A stretch of DNA of 6,697 bases, taken from contig DAOWBJ010000095.1 in NCBI GenBank assembly GCA_030634125.1, positions 1 through 6,697 of the forward strand, written 5' to 3'. Below are positions 1 to 6,120 of this stretch, piece after piece (positions within the stretch are counted from its first letter, which is position 1; each line of letters begins with the position of its first letter). The notes under the pieces were generated by a model. The model did not search any database and was not told the origin of the DNA. It worked only from the letters and a program-made list of their open reading frames with translations. The stretch comes from Victivallales bacterium. GTDB lineage: Bacteria; Verrucomicrobiota; Lentisphaeria; Victivallales; Victivallaceae. The position numbers and the translations under genes were made by a program.

Positions 1-25
1 AAAAATATTTTTTCAGATATTTTTT

Positions 26-49
26 TTATTTTGCTGAGTTTTGCTCCAT
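26..49 (-). other. 7-codon ORF with strong ribosome binding site; leader peptide or frameshifted gene start
   Basis: On the minus strand an ATG at 49-47 follows a perfect GGAGG (58-62) by 8 bases, as good a translation signal as any in the window. The frame reads MEQNSAK and then stops at 28-26. The stop sits beside an A8 run (20-27, minus strand). Read one base back from the AAAA before the stop, the frame stays open to the window edge as K-I-K-K-I-S-E-K-I-F. Two readings fit: a real gene leaving the window with a one-base frameshift (mutation, slippage or sequencing error), or a very short leader peptide. No convincing promoter was seen. The family is not recognised. Confidence 0.3.
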
Positions 50-113
50 AATAAATACCTCCAATAGAACATGTTGCTGATAAATTATGATTTACACTTA
101 CAACTTATACGAT

Positions 114-263
114 TTACCGTAACTCAGCTAATCTCCGCACAAAATTCTTTATCGTGCGAAAATGCCGTAGCGTAGTCTTCGCCATGATTGCATTATTTTT
201 ATCAGGTCTGGAATCTGTTATCCAGACAAAGAATTTTGTTTCAATTCCGTTTGAACCCAACTT
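114..263 (-). pseudogene. Short coding-like remnant overlapping the 3' end of the propeller gene
   Basis: A minus-strand frame is open from 263 to a stop at 116-114, with a TGA just upstream at 266-264. Its first third overlaps the end of the propeller gene in another frame. It reads ...KFFVWITDSRPDKNNAIM and then AKTTLRHFRTIKNFVRR-LAELR, a basic, helix-like tail. By eye the part beyond the propeller stop (114-185) is clearly more GC-rich than the DNA around it, and it looks like coding DNA. It has no ribosome binding site or start of its own. It could be the tail of another gene cut off by a rearrangement, or the true tail of the propeller protein after a frameshift around 221-263. I do not recognise the family. 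Confidence 0.3.
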
Positions 264-1315
264 TCAAAATCCTCAGTATAAACTAACCCAAGCTTTGTCC
301 TTAATTTATGACTGGTCTCATCATATTCATATTGTGCATGAGTTTTTGGAATTTTTTGATACATCATAAAAGCAACCTGCTTGCTTGTTTTGTTGGAATC
401 GCTCCCTTTGGGATCAGCATATCTTAAATCAGTTACACAAATAGAATGCCTAATACCACCTGATGGTTCCGGCAATGATAACAGCAAATCATGAAACGTC
501 CAAGTTTCTGCATCATCACTAGTATAATGTCGATAACCAGAAGGAGGTCCTGCAGTATATTTGTTAAATCTGCTTAAAGCATGCCATTTACCGTTTAGAT
601 ATGTTGTTGAAATTTCATGATCTCTTTGATTATCGACATCAGTTCCAATGCTTATAGGGTTGTTTAAGTACCAAGTGTCTAAATCCGTGCTCCATATAGC
701 ACAGGCAATACCTCCCGTATCCCCATTTGGCATTTTGTCAGCAAGAACTTCACAGCTTAAATAATATTTGCCTTCAACATATTGAAGTTGTTGTGTATCT
801 TCCATTAAAATATTTCCTTCGCTAAAGGAAGCATATTCCGGATCTCTATAATCAATACCACGGACGTTTGCTATATGTTGAAGAAAATTATCAAAAGTCA
901 AATCTGCAGGATTTTGATATCTGCCTGAACCATCTTTTATAGCGACTTGCAAAGCTTTTTCTTGGGCAAATATTGCTGTTGAGAGAGAAAAATCCTGATA
1001 AAATACGCCTGTGTTATTTTTTGTATACATACAACGTATTGTATCATCATCTTTTTTATACATTCTTGGGGACCAGCCAACCATTCCTTCAGGTATTAAA
1101 TCAAAACTGTGAGTTAATTCACCAGTCAAGATATTCCTAATATTTAGATGATAATTGCTTGCAGATCTATATAAAAATAATAAACTATTTTCACCCTGAA
1201 CATTATCAGCTAAAATGTGTGAATCGTGGACTCCTGATTGTATTTCTTTAGATGCCAACTTTATATTGTTGATGATTATTTCACCTCTAACATCTACTAT
1301 ATCTATTTTCCCCAT
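218..1315 (-). CDS. Sialidase-like / glycoside-hydrolase-like beta-propeller protein
   Basis: This 365-residue protein has the look of a sialidase-type or five-bladed propeller: short strand-rich repeats with Asp-box-like turns, STDLDTW (209-215), TSDDAETW (265-272) and YTEDFESW (346-353). Other propeller-like segments are SGVHDSHILAD (27-37) and GWSPRMYKKDD (80-90). There is no signal peptide, so it is probably cytoplasmic. It may hydrolyse or phosphorolyse a glycosidic bond, but I cannot assign catalytic residues or a substrate. It is the last gene of the operon, 10 bp after the TIM-barrel stop. Its ATG has only a weak site (ATAGG about 10 bases upstream), so it may depend on translation from the gene before it. 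By eye it is more AT-rich than its two operon partners. The last residues (QNSLSG) may not be native, because another coding-like frame overlaps the end. No clear terminator follows. Confidence 0.75.
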   Translation of the reverse strand: MGKIDIVDVRGEIIINNIKLASKEIQSGVHDSHILADNVQGENSLLFLYRSASNYHLNIRNILTGELTHSFDLIPEGMVGWSPRMYKKDDDTIRCMYTKNNTGVFYQDFSLSTAIFAQEKALQVAIKDGSGRYQNPADLTFDNFLQHIANVRGIDYRDPEYASFSEGNILMEDTQQLQYVEGKYYLSCEVLADKMPNGDTGGIACAIWSTDLDTWYLNNPISIGTDVDNQRDHEISTTYLNGKWHALSRFNKYTAGPPSGYRHYTSDDAETWTFHDLLLSLPEPSGGIRHSICVTDLRYADPKGSDSNKTSKQVAFMMYQKIPKTHAQYEYDETSHKLRTKLGLVYTEDFESWVQTELKQNSLSG

Positions 1316-1325
1316 TGATTATAGC

Positions 1326-2060
1326 CTATATTATTTCATTTAAATAGCAAAGACTTATTTCGGCACTTTCTAAAGCTGACAGTTTGCTTATGTCCTGTTC
1401 GTAGCTGATCCACTCGACATTTGCGGTTCTGGCAAAATCAACAACCGCTTTAAAATCAATTACACCATTACCTAATTCAGTAAGATTTCCGTCCGCATCC
1501 AGGTCTTTTGCGTGAATCATGGGAATGCGGTCAACATATTTCCGCATGTAGTTGACAATATCTTCGCCACCGGCTTTTATCCAAGCTGTGTCTGCTTCAA
1601 AAGCCATATCAGGAACTTCTTTTAATAAAATATCCAAATAATATTCGCCGTTAAATTTTTCGAATTCATGGGCATGGGCGTGATAACAAATAGTTATATT
1701 TTTAATTTTGGCTACCGCACAGGCTTTTTTCGCTTTTTCAAGACAGGTTGCGAGATTAGCTTTTAATTCCTGCAACGAAAATCCCATAGTCAAGTATTTA
1801 CAGTCAAGGGCTTCAGCGTAATCATAAACTTTATGATTCGCGTCGCAAAGATTGTCGATAAATTCGTATATGCCGCAAGTTTCGAGATTTAATTTTTTCA
1901 AAAAATCCGCCAATTCCGCAGGTTCCATTCCGCCATAAAAAAATGCGAACTCGACACCTTGAATATTCATGTCTGCCAGTGCACGGAGAGTCCCCTCGAA
2001 ATCTTCGCTTAGAGGTTCACGTACTGAATAAAGCTGTATTCCTGTTTTGATAGTCTGCAT
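1326..2060 (-). CDS. Sugar phosphate isomerase/epimerase-like TIM-barrel protein (AP endonuclease 2 / xylose isomerase-like)
   Basis: This 244-residue protein starts with TGIQLYSVREPLSEDFEGTL, the typical opening strand and helix of the xylose isomerase-like TIM-barrel family. Expected metal and substrate residues can be placed: YHAHAHEFEKF (126-136, with H127 and E132), EADTAWIKAGG (155-165, with D157), IHAKDL (182-187, with H183), LGNGVIDF (197-204), and E221 in EWISYEQD. The family usually has YHNH where this protein has YHAH. Members interconvert or epimerise sugars, keto-sugars or inositol derivatives with a divalent metal; the substrate here is unknown. There is no signal peptide, so it is cytoplasmic. 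Its ATG overlaps the ceramidase-like stop codon by one base (TAATG), with AAGGA upstream, indicating translational coupling. The length is slightly below the usual 260-290. Confidence 0.88.
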   Translation of the reverse strand: MQTIKTGIQLYSVREPLSEDFEGTLRALADMNIQGVEFAFFYGGMEPAELADFLKKLNLETCGIYEFIDNLCDANHKVYDYAEALDCKYLTMGFSLQELKANLATCLEKAKKACAVAKIKNITICYHAHAHEFEKFNGEYYLDILLKEVPDMAFEADTAWIKAGGEDIVNYMRKYVDRIPMIHAKDLDADGNLTELGNGVIDFKAVVDFARTANVEWISYEQDISKLSALESAEISLCYLNEII

Positions 2061-3376
2061 TATTTGCTTTGTCCTTTTATTTTATTTAATAGTTTTGTGT
2101 TTTCTTCAACTAGAGCGTCGTCGATATTATCGGCTAGAAGATATGGCCCTACCGCTTTGCCCACCCATGTTTCATAGCCGCCGCGATGCCGGGCTTCACG
2201 AGTTGGAAGGTAAGCCAGTGAACCATTCGAGACGCTACAGCACAGAGTGTATTGAAAGGGGCTTTGATGTCTGATGCGCAATGAAATTCCTGAAAACATT
2301 TCGCCGGGCATTGGAACAATTGCCACAGGACCGATTTGAGTAATTGTTTGTGTAAAACTACGTCCTTTGCGTGGAGCTTTTTTGTGCGCTTCAATAACGG
2401 AACACGCATGCATATATTCGCACATGGGAGTTCCGAATTCGTCTTTACGCAGTTCCCATTCGGCTTTGGCGGCTTCAACTTCTTTGAGCGGTTCCAGGGG
2501 CGCGTAAGGTAAAAATATATCTTCCACTAAAACATTCAATTTTAAATCAGTGCGCCATTCCTTTATTGAAAGCAAAGCTCTTAGTGCGTCTGTCGCCGCA
2601 CGGTAGCCGACTTCACGAACAGATTCAATGCCGTCCCCGCCCCCAGCTGAAAAACCATTTTCCATACACTTGTTGGTTCGTGGTCCGACATCTCCTATCG
2701 CACCGTTCAAAAATAATACCGGGGCATTGAATTGTGATTCAACGCGGTCTTTCATTATTCCCGGCCAGTCACGGGAAACCAGGCGGTTAGCGCCCATCGC
2801 GGTACAGTGAGCTCCGTAATGGACTATGAAACCAGAATTGCCAGCTTTGTTTTTAAAATGCAAAACCGTCATGGTCGGATCAAAGGAACCATAAGGATCT
2901 CCCCGAAAACCGACTTTATGATCTTCATTAATGCCGCGGCGATTAACCCCGACTAAGCTTTCTGTAGTGGCGATACCGATTTCCACTTCTTGCAAATCTT
3001 CAAGCGCGAGATCGACAGAACGGCTTATTTCCGGCAATACTGAATCGATATATTCATCTTCACTATTTCCCCACCCCCAAAAATTCAAAGTGTTAGGCAC
3101 AGAATGACTGTGGATTGTACAGACGGAAATATTTTCTTTTGTTATCCCTGTACGCTTATTAATATCTGAACGAATTTTTTCAACAATATCTTCTTCGACG
3201 CAAATCCAGTCAAGATTGATAACAACTGCTTTAACATCACCTTGTTCAACTACCATCGCGGTAGAATGAAGGTTGTCGAAAATTTCTTCCGCCGGTCTTT
3301 CCTCAACACCGTAACCACCGAGGCGAACTCCCATCTCAGGAGTTACATCTGTTCTGCCGAAACCTGCTTTTAACAT
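2060..3376 (-). CDS. Neutral/alkaline ceramidase-like (N-terminal domain family) cytoplasmic hydrolase
   Basis: This 438-residue protein opens with LKAGFGRTDVTPEMGVRLGG, the start of the neutral ceramidase N-terminal domain. Further family blocks are IHSHSVP (88-94), VHYGAHCTAMG (185-195), SRDWPG (201-206), LNGAIGDVGPR (223-233), MPGEMFSG (356-363) and LAYLPT (387-392). The zinc ligands of true ceramidases have plausible equivalents in H91, H190, E359 and Y389. The nucleophile does not: ceramidases have a serine in GDxSP, and here the motif is GDVGP with glycine at about 231. With no signal peptide and no C-terminal domain, it is probably not a ceramidase but a metal-dependent member of this family acting on a small soluble substrate. 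The start is supported by GGAG 10 bases upstream. It is the first gene of the operon, behind its own TATAAT promoter and tandem operator repeats. Confidence 0.85.
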   Translation of the reverse strand: MLKAGFGRTDVTPEMGVRLGGYGVEERPAEEIFDNLHSTAMVVEQGDVKAVVINLDWICVEEDIVEKIRSDINKRTGITKENISVCTIHSHSVPNTLNFWGWGNSEDEYIDSVLPEISRSVDLALEDLQEVEIGIATTESLVGVNRRGINEDHKVGFRGDPYGSFDPTMTVLHFKNKAGNSGFIVHYGAHCTAMGANRLVSRDWPGIMKDRVESQFNAPVLFLNGAIGDVGPRTNKCMENGFSAGGGDGIESVREVGYRAATDALRALLSIKEWRTDLKLNVLVEDIFLPYAPLEPLKEVEAAKAEWELRKDEFGTPMCEYMHACSVIEAHKKAPRKGRSFTQTITQIGPVAIVPMPGEMFSGISLRIRHQSPFQYTLCCSVSNGSLAYLPTREARHRGGYETWVGKAVGPYLLADNIDDALVEENTKLLNKIKGQSK

Positions 3377-3411
3377 TTTTAGTACACTCCGTTATTTGAT
3401 TGTACTGGAAT

Positions 3412-3440
3412 ATTATAATTCGTCTCTGTTTTAAAAGCAA
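3412..3440 (-). promoter_or_regulatory. Promoter of the ceramidase-like operon
   Basis: Read on the minus strand, TTGCTT (3440-3435) and a perfect TATAAT (3417-3412) are separated by 17 bp. The -35 matches TTGACA at only the first three bases, the usual look of an activator-dependent promoter. The start site would fall near 3405, about 30 bases upstream of the ATG at 3376. The tandem operator begins 3 bp or less upstream of the -35. The poor -35 is itself an inverted copy of the operator's AGCAA half. Confidence 0.65.
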
Positions 3441-3480
3441 TGTATCATTATTGCTTAAACTTTATCATTGTTGCTAAAAA
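3441..3480 (-). repeat. Two tandem 20-bp operator repeats upstream of the ceramidase-like operon
   Basis: On the minus strand the cores AGCAACAATGAT (3475-3464) and AGCAATAATGAT (3455-3444) are exactly 20 bp apart and differ at one base in twelve. The same core occurs in the araC-aminotransferase gap. Reading in the direction of the ceramidase-like operon, the nearer core ends 3 bp before the -35. A further AGCAA (3485-3481, minus) overlaps the araC stop codon, and an inverted AGCAA lies at 3436-3440. Two helical turns per repeat is the spacing expected for AraC-type monomers on one DNA face. Binding by the neighbouring AraC protein is inferred, not shown. Confidence 0.75.
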
Positions 3481-3483
3481 TTG

Positions 3484-4347
3484 CTATTTAACCAGATTTT
3501 TCCGGAACCAGTGTGAGAATGATGACGCGCATGAAAAGCCTAATTCTTCAGCTATTTCTTTTTTGCTGTAACCATTTTTGAGCATATTTTTGACTTTAGA
3601 AATTCTTACGGCATTGATGTATTTATGGATGCTTTCGCCGGTGTGCTGTTTGAATAAACGTAGAAAATGGAATTTGCTGTAACCGGCTATTCGGGCGAGT
3701 TTGTCAATAGTTAAGCTTTTGCCTGAAGTACTTATTATATGTTCTTTAATCATATCAATAGTCTGGGCTTGATAAGTTTTTGCGCTTCCAGCTTTGCCAT
3801 CGTAATTTAAATCACGTTCCACCAGCTCCAGCATGAATAAGGAAAGTATCGCGACTAATTTTTTACGCTTCAGGGCATTAGGCAATTTACTGCTTTTCAG
3901 TGAATCCCACACCTCAACCATCAACAAGACCAGATTTTTATTTTCAATAATTAAGTCGTGCCCGGAATATTCGATGCGGTGATTCCTGATTGAAGCAATA
4001 CGTACGGCAATTTTACCCTCAACTAAGTGAATCCATAAATGATCAATGTCTTCATTTTTCGAGGAATACACGCGGTCGTGCTCCTCAAATTCATCAAATA
4101 AAAACAAACTTCCCGGTGAGCAAAGATAACTCGTGCCGTTCAAACTGTTCAATGAATTGCCTTTCAAGGCGAGCAAAATTTCCCGATGTTGATGCTTGTC
4201 AACATTTTTCTTCAACCATTTGTCGTGTTGTTCTGTAAATAATTGTGGCGTTTCTACCGGCAGTCGCGAACACGCTATTTTCCAGCAGTTGCTGTCCAGC
4301 ATGATTCGCAATGATGCGTCGTCAAAAATATTTCCTGTAATATTCAT
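3484..4347 (-). CDS. AraC-family transcriptional regulator
   Basis: This 287-residue protein has an N-terminal cupin-like sensing domain (KHQHREILLALKG, 51-63; SPGSLFLFDEFEEHD, 77-91). A C-terminal double helix-turn-helix runs from about 197 to 287 (TIDKLARIAGYSKFHFLRLF, 213-232; then KKEIAEELGFSCASSFSHWF, 262-281). It ends at FRKNLVK, where most relatives continue with G-x-S/T-P-x-x-Y-R, so the last conserved residues are missing. It lies between two transcripts carrying the same tandem repeat and probably controls both in response to a sugar-like ligand. The first ATG has no ribosome binding site. The next methionine (M16, codon at 4302-4300) has none either, so the start is uncertain. Its upstream DNA is entirely operator repeats, which suggests autoregulation. 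The stop codon lies only 3 bases from the ceramidase-like operator array. Confidence 0.93.
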   Translation of the reverse strand: MNITGNIFDDASLRIMLDSNCWKIACSRLPVETPQLFTEQHDKWLKKNVDKHQHREILLALKGNSLNSLNGTSYLCSPGSLFLFDEFEEHDRVYSSKNEDIDHLWIHLVEGKIAVRIASIRNHRIEYSGHDLIIENKNLVLLMVEVWDSLKSSKLPNALKRKKLVAILSLFMLELVERDLNYDGKAGSAKTYQAQTIDMIKEHIISTSGKSLTIDKLARIAGYSKFHFLRLFKQHTGESIHKYINAVRISKVKNMLKNGYSKKEIAEELGFSCASSFSHWFRKNLVK

Positions 4348-4350
4348 AAT

Positions 4351-4410
4351 TATAGCAATAATGATTAATTAATAGCAATAATGATTAATTAATAGCAATA
4401 TATATTAATT
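4351..4410 (+). repeat. Three tandem 20-bp operator repeats between araC and the aminotransferase gene
   Basis: The unit aatagcaataatgattaatt occurs perfectly at 4371-4390. It occurs with one mismatch at 4351-4370 and three at 4391-4410. The AGCAAtA cores start at 4354, 4374 and 4394, exactly 20 bp apart. The third core (AGCAATATATAT) ends 3 bp before the aminotransferase -35, the same distance seen at the ceramidase-like operon. A fourth, looser copy (AGCAATATAGTT, 9 of 12) is at 4460-4471 in the inferred leader. The array is read toward the aminotransferase gene and also overlaps the inferred araC promoter and leader. Confidence 0.85.
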
Positions 4411-4430
4411 GACTAAATACCGTTTGTCAA
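4402..4430 (-). promoter_or_regulatory. Likely araC promoter, overlapping the third operator repeat
   Basis: On the minus strand a perfect TTGACA (4430-4425) is followed after 17 bp by TAATAT (4407-4402, 4 of 6 to consensus). The start site would be near 4395, about 48 bases before the araC ATG. The -10 lies inside the third 20-bp repeat, so a bound regulator would block it. An alternative is TTGCTA (4378-4373), 18 bp, TATAAT (4354-4349), which would start transcription inside the annotated frame and favour a start at M16. Confidence 0.5.
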
Positions 4431-4437
4431 CTAAAAT
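4409..4437 (+). promoter_or_regulatory. Promoter of the aminotransferase gene
   Basis: TTGACT (4409-4414, 5 of 6) and TAAAAT (4432-4437, 5 of 6) are separated by 17 bp. Transcription would start near 4444, giving a leader of about 50 bases. The promoter lies face to face with the araC promoter (4402-4430) over nearly the same base pairs, so only one polymerase can occupy the gap at a time. Confidence 0.6.
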
Positions 4438-4494
4438 TATATATATAAACAAAAACTTAAGCAATATAGTTCAATTAATAAAAGGTAAATTATT

Positions 4495-5706
4495 ATGTCA
4501 AAATTAGCATTATTTGGAGGCACTCCGGTGTCTGAAAAGATTTGTCCACAACCTTGGCCGCCAATTTCAGAAAGCACAGCCGATAAAATGAGAGAACTTT
4601 ATTTGAGTCGCAAATGGTCTTTCAACAGTCAGGCGGAACAGGATTTTGAAGCCGCCTATGCGGATTATCATGGCGCAAAACACGGTATCTTTATGGTCAA
4701 CGGTACGGTAACACTAGAATGCGCTTTGCTTGCCGGTGGTATTGGCGAGGGAGATGAAGTAATTGTTCCTGCTCTAACCTGGATCGCTACCGCAATGGCA
4801 GTACGTTATGTCGGTGCGATTCCGGTTTTCGTTGATATTGAACCAACAACTCTCTGTCTTGATCCCGAAAAAGCGGAAGCCGCTATTACGCCTAAAACTA
4901 AAGCGATTATTCCAGTACACCTTTATGGCTCAATGGCGGATATTGACAAATTCAAAACCATTGCCGACAAACATAATCTGTTTTTGATAGAAGATTGTGC
5001 CCACATGCAGGGTGGTAAATGGAATGGACGCGGCGTCGGCAGTTGGGGTAATGTCGGCTCTTTCAGCTTCCAGCAGTCCAAAACGCTTTCTTCCGGTGAG
5101 GGCGGAATTTGTTTGACTAACGATGATGATCTGGCAAAACGTATTTATCTTGCTAAACACATTGGTTATGGTAAAAATACAGCACAAGGTGCGGCTAATG
5201 AAGGACCGCCTGTTGGACTTCCTTGTCATAATTACCGTGGGACTGCATTTGAAGCGACCATACTAAAAGATCAATTAGAAGGTTTATCTGATCTGATTGA
5301 ACGCTACAATAGAAGCGCGGCGATAATTAAGGATAAAATTGCAGATGTTCCAGGAGTCAGAATCCAAACTAAAGGACGTTTGGCATCTCCTCAAGGTTAT
5401 TATACTCTTGCGCTTATATTTGACGGCAAAGGGATAAAAGATGTTCCATTGATGCGCATTATTGAGGTCTGCGCTGCTGAAGGCTTGCAATTGGGAGGAA
5501 CTTACGGACCAGTCTATCAACATCTGTTGTTCAATCTGGCGGAAGATGAATACCGCGTTGATGGCGAATCTTGTCCCGTCGCTGAAAGTACCGGCACAGA
5601 AAAAACCGCAATGTTAGCGCATCCATATTTAGGCTGCGACGATGAAACCGCCGCCCAAATGGGTGATATAATCGCCAAAGTCGTCAAGAATTACAAGGAA
5701 CTCTAA
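4495..5706 (+). CDS. DegT/DnrJ/EryC1/StrS-family PLP-dependent aminotransferase
   Basis: This 403-residue protein is a complete StrS-type aminotransferase, which transfers an amino group, usually from glutamate or glutamine, to a keto-sugar or keto-cyclitol. The opening LALFGGTPV is typical of the family. PLP-site features are VNGT (68-71), VPALTWIATA (91-100), VHLYG (141-145), IEDCAH (165-170, with D167 facing the pyridine nitrogen) and FSFQQSKTLSSGEGG (190-204, with K196 as Schiff-base lysine). The SFQQSK...GEGG form resembles scyllo-inosose aminotransferases and AHBA synthases more than peptide-sugar (PseC/ArnB) types, but this does not fix the substrate. The start is supported by AAAGG 9 bases upstream. 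The gene diverges from araC and shares its operator repeats. Activity is cytoplasmic. No good terminator was seen after the stop. Confidence 0.93.
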   Translation: MSKLALFGGTPVSEKICPQPWPPISESTADKMRELYLSRKWSFNSQAEQDFEAAYADYHGAKHGIFMVNGTVTLECALLAGGIGEGDEVIVPALTWIATAMAVRYVGAIPVFVDIEPTTLCLDPEKAEAAITPKTKAIIPVHLYGSMADIDKFKTIADKHNLFLIEDCAHMQGGKWNGRGVGSWGNVGSFSFQQSKTLSSGEGGICLTNDDDLAKRIYLAKHIGYGKNTAQGAANEGPPVGLPCHNYRGTAFEATILKDQLEGLSDLIERYNRSAAIIKDKIADVPGVRIQTKGRLASPQGYYTLALIFDGKGIKDVPLMRIIEVCAAEGLQLGGTYGPVYQHLLFNLAEDEYRVDGESCPVAESTGTEKTAMLAHPYLGCDDETAAQMGDIIAKVVKNYKEL

Positions 5707-5711
5707 GATTT

Positions 5712-5974
5712 TTATTTTTCTGAGTATTGGTTTATATAGTTGCTTCTTGTAGCTATCAAATCATGCCTGGTTAGATTGTATTTGTGATTAGGATTTTGTC
5801 CCCAGGCGTTAAATCTAGAGACTTCATTATACCCCACGCTGATTTTCAATGTTTATTTTAGTTGATGAGAGTATCACGATTTGTAAATATTAGGTTGCCT
5901 TTTTCGATTGTCAGGATATCGTGTTTTTGATATGGAGTACCGAATAATGACATATTAAGCTTAATATCTACTGA
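5712..5974 (-). pseudogene. Frameshifted C-terminal remnant of an unidentified protein
   Basis: Two adjoining minus-strand frames look like coding DNA. The first (5974-5861) reads SVDIKLNMSLFGTPYQKHDI and then LTIEKGNLIFTNRDTLIN before a stop at 5860-5858. The second, in another frame (5852-5712), reads LKISVGYNEVSRFNAWGQ, then NPNHKYNLTRHDLIATRSNY, then INQYSEK and a stop. Joined by one frameshift and loss of the intervening stop, they would make about 85 residues of a normal protein end. SRFN followed by a tyrosine nine residues later also occurs in the propeller protein (248-261), a weak hint of a related family. No start or ribosome binding site exists, so this is a decayed or truncated gene. 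It is antisense and tail-to-tail to the aminotransferase, ending 5 bp from its stop. Confidence 0.5.
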
Positions 5975-6074
5975 TTACAAAACCATATTGATACATTAAT
6001 GATAACTAATAGATCTATTATGTGCTCAAAATAATATACTTTATCAATTTTTAGTGGCTTTTCAATGCATGTGT

Positions 6075-6089
6075 TGTATAATAGATACA
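6075..6089 (+). promoter_or_regulatory. -10 box of the helix-turn-helix gene inside a short palindrome
   Basis: A perfect TATAAT (6077-6082) lies inside the inverted repeat TGTAT-N5-ATACA. No good -35 is present at the usual distance. Transcription would start near 6089, about 32 bases before the ATG. A palindrome over the -10 is a common place for a small HTH protein to repress its own gene; that role is inferred. Confidence 0.45.
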
Positions 6090-6120
6090 TCTTATAAACA
6101 ATAACTAATGGAGATTGACC

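Larger units (their letters stand above)
5707..6120. other. Gene-free gap with one remnant and the promoter of the helix-turn-helix gene
   Basis: This is a 414-base stretch without an intact gene. The first 270 bases hold the minus-strand remnant. The rest (5975-6070) is very AT-rich with no recognisable feature, followed by the promoter at 6075-6089. No clear terminator for the aminotransferase gene was found in it. Confidence 0.6.

Noticed and set aside
136..158. CGCAC...GTGCG hairpin as a terminator for the ceramidase-like operon
   Set aside because: It is a 5-bp stem with a 13-base loop, with no T run on the minus strand.
154..369. Plus-strand frame whose beginning resembles a signal peptide
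   Set aside because: It starts at a GTG without a ribosome binding site, and two thirds of it is antisense to the propeller gene.
2149..2478. 109-codon minus-strand frame inside the ceramidase-like gene
   Set aside because: The overlapping frame carries all the ceramidase-family motifs; this one shows none and has no start signal.
3441..4410. Tandem repeats as a CRISPR array or replication origin iterons
   Set aside because: There are only two or three units with no unique spacers, and they sit precisely at promoters beside an AraC gene.
5765..5807. GCCTGG...CCAGGC inverted repeat as a terminator for the aminotransferase gene
   Set aside because: The arms are only 6 bases with a 31-base loop and no T tract, and they fall inside the coding remnant.
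5978..6092. Minus-strand frame of about 40 codons across the helix-turn-helix promoter
   Set aside because: It is open mainly because the DNA is AT-rich; it has no start signal or recognisable protein pattern.
6115..6120. Upstream TTG start for the helix-turn-helix gene
   Set aside because: It lies one base after the GGAG, too close to be used; the ATG at 6121 has ideal spacing.
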